Virus record (IMG/VR): IMGVR_UViG_3300036792_000213
Span: 1-39,210 of that record
Source: a virus
Strand: one strand, 5' to 3'
DNA length: 39,210 bases
Below the pieces are notes generated by a model. That model was not told the DNA's origin. It made no database searches and saw nothing but the letters and a program-made list of their open reading frames with translations. This document shows, one piece after another, positions 1 to 7,077 of this stretch; position 1 is the stretch's first letter, and every line of letters starts with the position of its first letter. The position numbers and the translations under genes were made by a program.

Positions 1-106
1 ATCGCGAATACGAACAGTGCAGGCAATCTAGGTTCTCCTGTTCCGAGGTGCTGGTACGCCCGTGTAACACTGAACGCTCCCAGATTATTCCCGGTTATGC
101 GGTAGG
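1..106. other. Left-edge sequence, not assigned
   Basis: No gene can be named here. One plus frame (codons from position 3) is open until a TGA at 117-119, which would overlap a GTG at 116 as GTGA, a junction used repeatedly in this genome. Another frame (from position 1) is open until a TAG at 103-105. Neither translation shows a recognisable motif, and the first is unusually rich in Cys and Arg. The stretch could be the 3' end of an upstream gene, or a spacer carrying the promoter of the first glycosyltransferase. No tRNA cloverleaf was recognised. Confidence 0.3.
65..98 (+). promoter_or_regulatory. Candidate promoter of the sugar cassette
   Basis: GATTATTC at 83-90 matches the -10 region of the element found upstream of the structural genes at 7078 and 9999. 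The 13 bases TTATTCCCGGTTA are identical to those at 7046-7058. A start near 98 would leave a very short leader containing GGTAGG at 101-106. The -35 side is poorly matched, so this is only a candidate. Confidence 0.3.
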
Positions 107-1135
107 ATGTCTCCTGTGAAGATCCTCGCATCGCATGACGGCGTTGGCTGCGGACATGTCCGTATGATCCAGCCTCTTCGTGAGCTGGCGAAGCACGGGC
201 ATGATGTCACGTTTTCAGATCACAGAGGTACGGCAGCCGTAGAAAGCATGCGGAAGGCCCGCGAATTCGATGTAGTTGTCGGTCAGCGCTTTGCCGGATA
301 CGAGGGCATGGCAATATGGAGAAAAGCACGAACTCCCCAGAACCGTCTTGTTTACGAAACCGACGACGATTTGTTCAGCATTGATAAGGCTAACTGGGCA
401 GCTTATGTACAGTTCAACAGATATGACGTACGGGAAGCGATCACCGGCTATTGCATGACTGCGGATCTAATTACCGTGACTACTAAGACTCTAGCTGAAG
501 TACACCGAAACGAATTGAACTGCGATAATATAGCTATACTTCCAAATTGTATTCCTGAGTACATGCTGGAACTTCCGCGCATTAAGCGCGACCGGCCGCG
601 TATCGGCTGGATTGGCGGAGCTAGTCACGGTATAGATATCCATGAAGCCAGTCAGGCTGTACGCAGGTTTCTGAACAGAAACGACGGATGGGACCTGTAT
701 CTAGGAGGCACTGACTACCGGCCGTCATTCAAGGTGCGTAACTGGGACCAGATGATTCACGGTGACTGGAACCAGATAAACGAAGACGAACGTGGCTACT
801 ACGAGTCTATCGACTTCGACATCGGTCTTGCGCCTGTGAAAAATACCTTGTTCTCGCGCTCGAAGTCGGCGCTGAAGGCACTTGAGTACAACGCTCGCGG
901 TATTCCAGTGATAGCCTCTGACGTTCAGCCTTACCGGGAATACGTCGTCCACGGTGAGAACGGCTTCCTGGCAAAGAACGAGTACGACTGGACGAAGTAC
1001 ATCAGGCTGCTTGCTGAAGATCCTGACCTGCGGCACGAGATGGGGCTCAAGGGAAAACAGCACGCTAGCCAGCTAACTCACGAGGGCAACTGGAAGCTCT
1101 GGGAAAACGCATATACAAGTCTGTTTAAGAGGTAG
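107..1135 (+). CDS. Glycosyltransferase, GT4/GT-B type
   Basis: A 342-residue predicted GT-B glycosyltransferase that would move a sugar from a nucleotide sugar to an unknown acceptor in the host cytoplasm. The N-terminal half carries an acidic YETDDDLF segment (about residues 83-90). The C-terminal half has a typical donor-binding region: IGLAPVKNT, then KALEYNARGIPVIASD, then a tail of the GENGFLAKNE type that closes many GT4 domains. The start is ambiguous: ATG at 107 has no well-spaced ribosome site, whereas GTG at 116 (339 residues) sits 9 nt after GGTAGG. It is the first of a run of sugar genes, which favours a role in virion or surface glycosylation. The acceptor cannot be read from the sequence. 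Confidence 0.8.
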   Translation: MSPVKILASHDGVGCGHVRMIQPLRELAKHGHDVTFSDHRGTAAVESMRKAREFDVVVGQRFAGYEGMAIWRKARTPQNRLVYETDDDLFSIDKANWAAYVQFNRYDVREAITGYCMTADLITVTTKTLAEVHRNELNCDNIAILPNCIPEYMLELPRIKRDRPRIGWIGGASHGIDIHEASQAVRRFLNRNDGWDLYLGGTDYRPSFKVRNWDQMIHGDWNQINEDERGYYESIDFDIGLAPVKNTLFSRSKSALKALEYNARGIPVIASDVQPYREYVVHGENGFLAKNEYDWTKYIRLLAEDPDLRHEMGLKGKQHASQLTHEGNWKLWENAYTSLFKR

Positions 1136-1145
1136 GCTGACCTGC

Positions 1146-2354
1146 ATGAAGATTAAGTGCTCCGGGTGTGCCAGCACTCGTCTGTACCCGTTCCTGGACC
1201 TGGGGGAAACCCCGCTGGCAGACAGGTTCCCGGCAACGGCTGATGAAGACGAGCGTTACTACGAGCTAGGTGCTGTTGTCTGCGAGGAATGCTGGCTCAC
1301 TCAGAACAGCGAGGTAGTTCCTGACGCTGAGCTTTACGGTTCGGATTACGGGTTCATGACCGGAGCTTCGCCGTCTTCTGTCGAGTACTTCCGCCGCTGG
1401 TCTGCGTGGGCACTCGCTCACTTCGGTAATCAGGCCCGTATGCTGACTGTGGAGATTGCCTCCAACGACGGAACCCTGCTCCATAACTTCAAGGACGCGG
1501 GCTGCCGTGTCGTCGGAATAGACCCGGCAGGCCCGGCTTCAGCAGAAGCTAATGCTAACGGTATCCCGACGTACGACGAACCCTTCAACTGGGAGTCGGC
1601 AGGACAGATCCTTGAAGATCACGGCCCGGCAGGACTGATTATCGCCTGCAATGTGGCAGCTCATGTATCGGACTTGTTCGGGTTCCTGTCCGGAATCAGG
1701 CGTCTGCTTTCTCCGAACGGTACCGCCGTCATCGAGTTCCAGTACCTGCCGCGCCTTATCGCCGGTAACCAGTTCGACCACGTGTACCACGAGCACAGGT
1801 GCTTCTTTACCTTGGACGCTTTCTCTCGTGCGTGCGAGCAGGCCGGAGGGCTTAAGGTACTGAATGCGGAGCATACCAGCGCTCAGGGCGGCAGCCTCAG
1901 GGTAATGGTAGCGAGGAGCGGAATCGAGCAGTTCACTGTGCCCGTTATCCGCGAGAGTGAAAAGTGGCTGAGGTCCAGGGCAGCGTACAGTGGAATGCAG
2001 GGCCGGGCAGAGTTTGTCCGCGACGAGCTGCTGTCTATCCTTGCCAGCTTCAAGAGCCAGGGGAAGAGCGTAGCTGGTTATGCGGCCTCAGCTAAATCTT
2101 CTACTCTGCTGAACTTCTGCGGTATCGGGCCGGATCTGCTGGACTACGTAGTGGACACGACTCCCGACAAGATCGGGAAGTTCACCCCCGGTACCAAGAT
2201 CCCTATCATCAGCCCTGAGCAGGAGGAATGCTTTCCCGATGCCTACCTGGTGCTAGCTTGGAACTACCTGCCGGGGATCATCCGCAGGGAAAAGACATTC
2301 TTGGACTGCGGCGGCCAGCTTATCGTTCCTATCCCGGTGCCGGTGATCCTGTGA
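1146..2354 (+). CDS. Sugar C-methyltransferase, SAM-dependent
   Basis: A 402-residue protein with the layout of deoxysugar C-3 methyltransferases (TcaB9/NovU-like). An N-terminal zinc site has Cys5, Cys8, Cys46 and Cys49. A Rossmann SAM-binding core follows (VEIASNDGTLLHNF, about residues 101-114), then the family's YHEHRCFFT segment, whose Glu-His pair is catalytic in characterised members. GGSLRV and a C-terminal half-Rossmann domain (GYAASAKSSTLLNF) follow. Length is normal for the family (about 410). Known members methylate C-3 of a 4-keto-6-deoxy NDP-sugar, which fits the two 4,6-dehydratase genes just downstream. GAGGTAGG lies upstream of the ATG. The next gene overlaps its stop. Confidence 0.85.
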   Translation: MKIKCSGCASTRLYPFLDLGETPLADRFPATADEDERYYELGAVVCEECWLTQNSEVVPDAELYGSDYGFMTGASPSSVEYFRRWSAWALAHFGNQARMLTVEIASNDGTLLHNFKDAGCRVVGIDPAGPASAEANANGIPTYDEPFNWESAGQILEDHGPAGLIIACNVAAHVSDLFGFLSGIRRLLSPNGTAVIEFQYLPRLIAGNQFDHVYHEHRCFFTLDAFSRACEQAGGLKVLNAEHTSAQGGSLRVMVARSGIEQFTVPVIRESEKWLRSRAAYSGMQGRAEFVRDELLSILASFKSQGKSVAGYAASAKSSTLLNFCGIGPDLLDYVVDTTPDKIGKFTPGTKIPIISPEQEECFPDAYLVLAWNYLPGIIRREKTFLDCGGQLIVPIPVPVIL

Positions 2355-3109
2355 AAGTACTATTTCCCGCAGTTACCTGCGTCCTTACCTCTCACCTGAA
2401 GCCGTCGCTGGGAGAAGCGGTAGACAGCGTTCTGTCGCAGACTCGCAAAGACTTCCAGCTGATCATCCTGGATTCTGGGCAGTGGATAGGGAAGACCAGT
2501 AAAATTGCCAGGCAGATGAAGGGCTTCTACGAAGAGTACTCGTTTCATCCTCTCATCGACTGGATTACTACAGGAGAAAGTGCCTCTCTTTACGAGCAGG
2601 CGTGCCCGATCTCGTACGTAACTAACCAGGCGATCCGGGCCGGGATAATTCGTGGCAGGTACATGTGCACGTTCTACGACGACGACATTTACGAGCCGCA
2701 GTTCTTCGAAAAGATGGCCGGGTACCTGGACACGCATCCCAAGATCGGTGCCGTCTACTGTGCCGAGAATATCTACGCGGTTAACGAGGACGGAACGTAC
2801 TGGCAGACAGGGATACTTCCCGCAGATGCTCCCCGGTCAGGAGCAGGGAACTTCGATTGCAGGATGGACGGAGCCTCAGTAATGTGGCACACCTCTGCCC
2901 TGGAAGAGATGGAGCAGCCCTGGCTTCCTGAAGATCCTGACTACAATGCCTGCCGTCATTCTGACGGTGTGTTCCTGGAAAAGCTGGCAGCTGTCGTTGG
3001 TACTGTCGGGAATGTTCCCGATACGCTAGTGAAGAACCGTGCTACACCATGGTCCACTTTCACTGCAACTGCTGGTGCCCTGCCTGAATACGACATCAGG
3101 AAGGCTTAA
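2351..3109 (+). CDS. Glycosyltransferase family 2-like (GT-A)
   Basis: A 252-residue predicted GT-A glycosyltransferase. The N-terminus PAVTCVLTSHLK leads to SLGEAVDSVLSQTRKDFQL, the usual GT2 opening. A YDDDIYEPQFFEKM segment supplies the metal- and nucleotide-binding acidic motif, followed by a short acceptor-side domain containing GASVMWHTSALEEM. The start is placed at GTG 2351 because it overlaps the upstream stop as GTGA. A longer open frame exists upstream, but it runs antisense to the methyltransferase reading and lacks the family start. Donor and acceptor are unknown. It is probably translationally coupled to the C-methyltransferase. Confidence 0.78.
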   Translation: MKVLFPAVTCVLTSHLKPSLGEAVDSVLSQTRKDFQLIILDSGQWIGKTSKIARQMKGFYEEYSFHPLIDWITTGESASLYEQACPISYVTNQAIRAGIIRGRYMCTFYDDDIYEPQFFEKMAGYLDTHPKIGAVYCAENIYAVNEDGTYWQTGILPADAPRSGAGNFDCRMDGASVMWHTSALEEMEQPWLPEDPDYNACRHSDGVFLEKLAAVVGTVGNVPDTLVKNRATPWSTFTATAGALPEYDIRKA

Positions 3110-4098
3110 TGACTACGGCCCTTATCACCGGCATCACCGGACAGGACGGCAGCTACCTGGCTGAATACCTGCTGAAGCGCGGCTACGAAGTTTACGGACT
3201 GGTACGCGGCCAGGCTAATCCCCGTGAAGCGGCGGCTAGGGCACTGCTCGGAGACAAATACGTCATCCACGGCGACCTGCTGGACCAGTCGAGTCTGCTG
3301 GCGGCGCTGATCAAGGCTCAGCCTGACGAGGTGTACAACCTGGGGGCGGTTACCTACGTGCCGATCTCGTGGGAACAGTCTGAGCTAACCGGCGAGGTTA
3401 CCGGGCTGGGTGTACTGCGGCTGCTCGAAGCGATCAGGGTGTTCAGCGGTCTTACGGCTTCGAGAACAGCAGGTCGCGGGCAGGTGAAGCTTTACCAGGC
3501 GTCTTCGTCGGAGATGTTCGGCAAGGTACGAGAGTCCCCGCAGACTGAACTGACGCCGTTTCATCCTCGCAGTCCGTACGGTGCGGCCAAGTCTTACGGT
3601 CACTACCTGGTACAGAACTACCGAGAGTCTTACGGTATGTTCGCCGTATCGGGAATTCTCTTCAATCACGAGTCTCCGCGCCGCCCGCCTGAGTTCGTAG
3701 TGCGCAAAGTGACGAAGAGGGTTGCCGAGATAAGGCACGGGAAAGCTAACGAGCTGCACCTCGGAAACCTCAACGCCAAGCGCGACTGGGGATATGCGGT
3801 TGACTACGTAAAAGCCATGTACCTGATGATGCAGAACTCTGAAGCGGTTGACTACGTGGTCGGCACAGGTATCACCTACTCCGTGGAGGAGATGGTTGAC
3901 GCAGCATTCAGGATCTGCGGTCTTGAGTGGCGTGACTACGTAGTCACGGACGCCGCCTTCATCCGTCCGGCTGAGGTTGACTACCTGTGCGCTGACCCTG
4001 CTAAGATCAGCAGCGATCTGAACTGGAAGCCGGAGACAAGCTTCCACGACTTGCTGTCTCTGATGCTGGAGGCTGACTTGGAGGCTGTAAGTGACTAG
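3109..4098 (+). CDS. gmd: GDP-mannose 4,6-dehydratase-like
   Basis: A 329-residue extended SDR enzyme, predicted to convert GDP-mannose to GDP-4-keto-6-deoxymannose with bound NADP. The N-terminus ALITGITGQDGSYLAEYLL is diagnostic of GDP-mannose 4,6-dehydratases. The active site is visible as SSSEMFG (132-138) and Tyr157-x3-Lys161 in SPYGAAKSY. The family segment LFNHESPRRPPEFVVRK follows at about 184-200. Length is at the short end for the family (325-370). ATG overlaps the previous TAA as TAATG. In context it would make the keto-sugar substrate for the C-methyltransferase. A shift to another NDP-hexose cannot be excluded. Confidence 0.85.
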   Translation: MTTALITGITGQDGSYLAEYLLKRGYEVYGLVRGQANPREAAARALLGDKYVIHGDLLDQSSLLAALIKAQPDEVYNLGAVTYVPISWEQSELTGEVTGLGVLRLLEAIRVFSGLTASRTAGRGQVKLYQASSSEMFGKVRESPQTELTPFHPRSPYGAAKSYGHYLVQNYRESYGMFAVSGILFNHESPRRPPEFVVRKVTKRVAEIRHGKANELHLGNLNAKRDWGYAVDYVKAMYLMMQNSEAVDYVVGTGITYSVEEMVDAAFRICGLEWRDYVVTDAAFIRPAEVDYLCADPAKISSDLNWKPETSFHDLLSLMLEADLEAVSD

Positions 4099-5185
4099 AC
4101 GAGTACTGGTAACTGGGGCCGGTGGTTTTGCCGGGCATCATTTCCTTGAGCACATCCTTGTCCACACGGACTGGGAGATCGTCGCTACGGACTCGTTCCG
4201 GCACAAGGGCAAGACTGACCGTATCGCAGAAATACTGGATCGCGACGGCCGGGAAAGTTCCTATGCCACGGCGGCCAGCATAATTGCCCGGAACCGTACG
4301 ACCGTAATTACCCACGACCTGACAGCTCCGTTTAGCAACCAGGCCGTAGAGCAGATGGGCGAAATCGACTTCATAGTCGCGTACGCCTCGGAGAGCCACG
4401 TAGACAGGTCTATCACCGACCCGGTACCGTTTGTCCAGAATAACGTCAGCGTCGCTCTGAACACCCTGGAGCTGGCCCGGAAGCTGCATCCCAGGGCTGT
4501 CATCTGGGTAAGCACCGACGAAGTGTACGGCCCGGTAGACGCCGACGATCTCAGGGGGCATTCTGAGTGGGCTCCGATCCTGCCGTCAAACCCGTACGCC
4601 GCGTCCAAGGCCGCTCAGGAAGCTCTCGCTATCTCCTACTGGCGTACGTTCGGCGTCCCGCTCCAGATCGTGAACTGCATGAACATGATCGGTGAGCGCC
4701 AGGACCCGGAGAAGTTCGTGCCGCTGGTGATCAAGAAAGTCCTGGCCGGAGAGACGGTTAAGATCCACGGCACGGAAGAGCACATCGGTACCCGCCACTA
4801 CCTGCACGCGCGGAACCTGGCTGACGGCATCGTGTTCCTGCTGAACCGTACGTACCCGCATGCGTTCGGCAGCATCTTTACCGACCATGACCCCTCGAAT
4901 CCCACTGGCATATACACGATCAACCGCCCAGACCGCTACAACATCGCCACGCCGGACAGGATCGACAACCTGCACCTGGCCTGGATGATCGCTGCCTACG
5001 CGGGCAAGTCTCTCTACTACGAGCTGGAGGACTTCCACAGCACGCGTCCAGGACATGACCCGCATTACGGGCTGGACTCCGCTAAGATGGCCGGACTGGG
5101 CTGGACAGCGCCGGTTCCGCTCGAAGAATCCCTGCGGCGCACAGTGGAGTGGACGATGAAGCACCCTGAATGGTTGAGAGATTGA
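4091..5185 (+). CDS. NDP-sugar 4,6-dehydratase, RmlB-like SDR
   Basis: A 364-residue extended SDR protein resembling dTDP-glucose 4,6-dehydratase. The dinucleotide motif is GAGGFAG (9-15). ASESHVDRSI (about 100-108) and STDEVYG (141-147) are RmlB hallmarks, giving Thr142-Asp143-Glu144. Tyr169-x3-Lys173 completes the active site in NPYAASKAA. EKFVPLVIKKVLAG and the TRHYLHARNLADG region correspond to the family's substrate domain. The GTG start follows GGAGG and overlaps the previous stop by 8 nt. Two dehydratases of different subfamilies suggest either two activated sugars or a pathway in which this enzyme has diverged. The exact nucleotide donor is not determinable. Confidence 0.8.
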   Translation: MTRRVLVTGAGGFAGHHFLEHILVHTDWEIVATDSFRHKGKTDRIAEILDRDGRESSYATAASIIARNRTTVITHDLTAPFSNQAVEQMGEIDFIVAYASESHVDRSITDPVPFVQNNVSVALNTLELARKLHPRAVIWVSTDEVYGPVDADDLRGHSEWAPILPSNPYAASKAAQEALAISYWRTFGVPLQIVNCMNMIGERQDPEKFVPLVIKKVLAGETVKIHGTEEHIGTRHYLHARNLADGIVFLLNRTYPHAFGSIFTDHDPSNPTGIYTINRPDRYNIATPDRIDNLHLAWMIAAYAGKSLYYELEDFHSTRPGHDPHYGLDSAKMAGLGWTAPVPLEESLRRTVEWTMKHPEWLRD

Positions 5186-5409
5186 TGATCCCGGTCGAAG
5201 ATCACCTGTGGCTTCCGCTGCACTACAACGAGACTGCTCTTTTCCTTCCCGAGGGCCACCGTATCGAGTACGCCTTTACCGGAGAAGACGAGATCACCGT
5301 CCGGATAACCGGGCCGAACGCTCATGTCTACGGCAAAGACGGAACCATGGACGCAGCGGTAGAAAAAGTAGTGGAATGGTTTGCACAAATAGGTAAAAAC
5401 CTAGGATAG
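5185..5409 (+). CDS. Small unknown protein in the sugar cassette
   Basis: A 74-residue acidic protein with no family I recognise. The ATG at 5185 overlaps the stop of the dehydratase as TGATG, with GAGAG as a weak ribosome site. An in-frame ATG at 5170 would add five residues. The sequence alternates hydrophobic and charged residues (EYAFTGEDEITVRITG), suggesting a small beta sheet followed by a C-terminal helix (MDAAVEKVVEWFAQIG). No transmembrane segment or signal peptide is visible. Position in a tightly coupled run implies co-expression with the sugar genes, but no function is assigned. Confidence 0.65.
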   Translation: MIPVEDHLWLPLHYNETALFLPEGHRIEYAFTGEDEITVRITGPNAHVYGKDGTMDAAVEKVVEWFAQIGKNLG

Positions 5410-5418
5410 GGTGCAATC

Positions 5419-5979
5419 ATGATTCCTGTTAATTCATCCGCGAAATACGGCGTGGCCGGTCAGGTTCAGCGCATGCTCCGAGAGGCATTCGATGACGAGT
5501 ACGATTACCTGCTCCAAGGGGCAGACGACAAGCGCCTAGGCTGGATGCCTTTTCAGATTGCCGACTTCACAGCCATCATGACTGAGGTAATGCGCGAGAC
5601 AGACGGAGTGCATTTCCTGGAAGTCGGCTCCGGTGTCGGTACTAAGTCCGCTATTGCCAGGCACCTGTTCGGACTTACCACGTTCGGAATCGAGTACTCC
5701 AGGGAGCTGGCCGAGGTAGCTCTGGACAGGCAGCGAGGGCCGCTGTGGATCGGTGACGCGCTTGACTTCCCTTACAGCTACGGTGAATTCGACATCATCT
5801 GGATGTACCGGCCGTTCCGTAACGTAGAACTCCAGGACAGACTTGAGGAGCATATTTACGACAAAATGCGGCCGGGGGCTATCCTCGCTGGTGCGGCACT
5901 TCAGAATGCCCCTTCAGGCTGGACGACAATCGTAGACGACTGGGATATGGGCAATAGAGGTGCCTGGAAAAAACCGTGA
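5419..5979 (+). CDS. Class I SAM-dependent methyltransferase
   Basis: A 186-residue predicted methyltransferase. Motif I is FLEVGSGVGTKSAIA (about 67-81), followed by a motif II-like acidic end in TFGIEYSRELAEVA. WIGDALDFPY and FDIIWMYRPF correspond to motifs III and IV, and MRPGAILAGAAL to the post-IV strand. It is short for a sugar or protein methyltransferase, essentially only the catalytic core. The substrate is unknown; given the neighbours it may O-methylate a sugar, but a DNA, protein or small-molecule substrate is possible. GGATAGGG precedes the ATG, partly within a small inverted repeat (TAGGT/ACCTA, 5390-5403). The next gene overlaps its end as GTGA. Confidence 0.7.
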   Translation: MIPVNSSAKYGVAGQVQRMLREAFDDEYDYLLQGADDKRLGWMPFQIADFTAIMTEVMRETDGVHFLEVGSGVGTKSAIARHLFGLTTFGIEYSRELAEVALDRQRGPLWIGDALDFPYSYGEFDIIWMYRPFRNVELQDRLEEHIYDKMRPGAILAGAALQNAPSGWTTIVDDWDMGNRGAWKKP

Positions 5980-6470
5980 AAAGGCCGAGCTGGATAACTT
6001 ACTACCTCGGAATTGCTGACGCTGTAGCAGTGCGCGCTGACTGTACCCGGCGGAAAGTAGGAGCGGTCGTAGTCAGCCGTAACTCTATAGTCGCTACCGG
6101 CTATAACGGGTCTCCTCCCGGCGAGCCAGGCTGTCTGTCTGACGGCGCGTGCCCCCGTGGGCAGCATTACCCCCTGGAACCTGCGCTGTGTGCCTGCCTT
6201 GGCGCTTGGCCCTGCGGACTGGCCGTCCAGCCTAATTCCAGCTACGACACCGGCAAGGGCTCGTGCATTGCTTTGCATGCGGAACAGAATGCGCTTATCC
6301 GGGCTGGGGACCGTGCTCAGTGGGCGACTCTGTACTGCACCGACGAGCCCTGTGACGGCTGCTGGAAGCTGATCAAGGGCGCGGGAATTGCACGAGTATT
6401 CTGGTACGGCGGCGAATGGGAAAGATACCCGGAACGCAAGGGGTGGCTGCGGAGATTGTTCCGGCTGTAA
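5976..6470 (+). CDS. dcd: Deoxycytidylate (dCMP) deaminase
   Basis: A 164-residue zinc-dependent CDA-fold enzyme, predicted to deaminate dCMP to dUMP. Zinc ligands and the catalytic Glu are visible: His101-Ala-Glu103 in HAEQNALIRAG and Cys126/Cys129 in EPCDGCWKLI. The N-terminal CTRRKVGAVVV and TGYNGSPPGEPGC segments are typical of phage and bacterial dCMP deaminases. The loop between GYNG and HAE is Cys-rich (Cys53, Cys59, Cys72, Cys74, Cys80), which may hold an extra metal site. The GTG start overlaps the upstream TGA. Its product is the substrate of ThyX, encoded at the right end of the window, so the two genes together favour phage dTMP synthesis. The symbol dcd is used loosely for dCMP deaminase. 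Confidence 0.88.
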   Translation: MKRPSWITYYLGIADAVAVRADCTRRKVGAVVVSRNSIVATGYNGSPPGEPGCLSDGACPRGQHYPLEPALCACLGAWPCGLAVQPNSSYDTGKGSCIALHAEQNALIRAGDRAQWATLYCTDEPCDGCWKLIKGAGIARVFWYGGEWERYPERKGWLRRLFRL

Positions 6471-6479
6471 CCTGAAGAC

Positions 6480-6686
6480 ATGAAGACAGGTGTCGGGCCG
6501 CCACGTGAGCAGGTAGATCTGCCTGCCTGGGAGAGAGACGCCTTCATCATGATCACCGAAGTTAATACTTACCCGCCTGAGCGCACCCAGGTATCGCACG
6601 CACTGAAAGCAGTAGGACGGTCCCAAAGTGTTTCCGTACAGGACGCGTTTCAGCGCAATGCCCGGAAGATGTGGCGGCCTAGCTAG
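6480..6686 (+). CDS. Small unknown protein, convergent with next gene
   Basis: A 68-residue protein with no recognised family, rich in Arg, Val and Gln, with a possible C-terminal helix (VQDAFQRNARKMW). The ATG at 6480 lacks a clear ribosome site. An alternative ATG at 6549 (45 residues, MITEVNTYPPERTQ) follows GGGAGAGA at a slightly long spacing. The stop TAG overlaps the stop of the minus-strand neighbour within the four bases CTAG at 6683-6686. It is the last plus-strand gene of the sugar and nucleotide cassette. Confidence 0.5.
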   Translation: MKTGVGPPREQVDLPAWERDAFIMITEVNTYPPERTQVSHALKAVGRSQSVSVQDAFQRNARKMWRPS

Positions 6687-6898
6687 AACTTCTCCAGGTC
6701 GTCTACGGTTACGTTTTCTTCCGTACCGAGTACGACCACTTCGACAATGGCTATGACATCCTGGCCGGTCAGCTTCTGCACACCGTCAGCGTACATCTCG
6801 CCCAGGATACGCATGATCTCGTCCCACTGGCTCTGGCTGGTGCGCTGCCGGATCGCGCTGAAGAACTCCCTGTGCTCTTTTGCGTTGGCGTCTTCCAC
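6683..6898 (-). CDS. Small unknown protein, minus strand
   Basis: A 71-residue acidic, probably helical protein with no recognised family. The GTG start at 6898 is chosen because CAGGAGAG lies just upstream at good spacing; an upstream TTG at 6943 would add 15 residues without a ribosome site. The sequence has an amphipathic stretch around WDEIMRILGEMYADGVQKL and ends in VTVDDLEKF. It is one of the few minus-strand genes and sits at the border between the sugar cassette and the adhesin genes, so it may be separately regulated. Its promoter would lie in 6899-7077. Confidence 0.6.
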   Translation of the reverse strand: MEDANAKEHREFFSAIRQRTSQSQWDEIMRILGEMYADGVQKLTGQDVIAIVEVVVLGTEENVTVDDLEKF

Positions 6899-7044
6899 GT
6901 CTCTCCTGACTGAAGGGTGCCCGGTCCCCGCAGCGCCTAGCAACGGACCTGTTGGTTAGGGGCTCGTGACTGTGTGTTGGCAGAGGCACGCGAGGCGGGG
7001 CCGGGCGATTCAGTTGTACTCGTTCCAACACTACAGGGTCCTGT
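6899..7044. promoter_or_regulatory. Divergent intergenic region
   Basis: This noncoding stretch separates the minus-strand gene ending at 6683 from the tailspike gene at 7078. It should hold the minus-strand promoter and any control sites for the tailspike transcript. Apart from the minus-strand ribosome site (6901-6908) and the plus-strand element described at 7045, I see no strong repeat or hairpin. Confidence 0.4.
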
Positions 7045-7072
7045 CTTATTCCCGGTTACCGAATTATTCTTA
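7045..7072 (+). promoter_or_regulatory. Conserved promoter-like element, copy 1
   Basis: A 28-base element that starts CTTATT and ends ATTATTCTTA. It matches 21 of 28 positions in the element at 9940-9967. TATTCT at 7065-7070 fits an actinobacterial -10 hexamer (TAnnnT) and lies 7 nt before the ATG at 7078. With no clear ribosome site, this is consistent with a leaderless mRNA for the tailspike. Confidence 0.5.
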
Positions 7073-7077
7073 CAGGT

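Noticed and set aside
1-106. A tRNA near the left edge
   Set aside because: No acceptor stem, anticodon stem and T arm can be matched on either strand.
2228-2350. A longer N-terminus for the GT2 glycosyltransferase
   Set aside because: It overlaps the methyltransferase by more than 120 nt, does not resemble GT2 starts and lacks a ribosome site; GTG 2351 does better.
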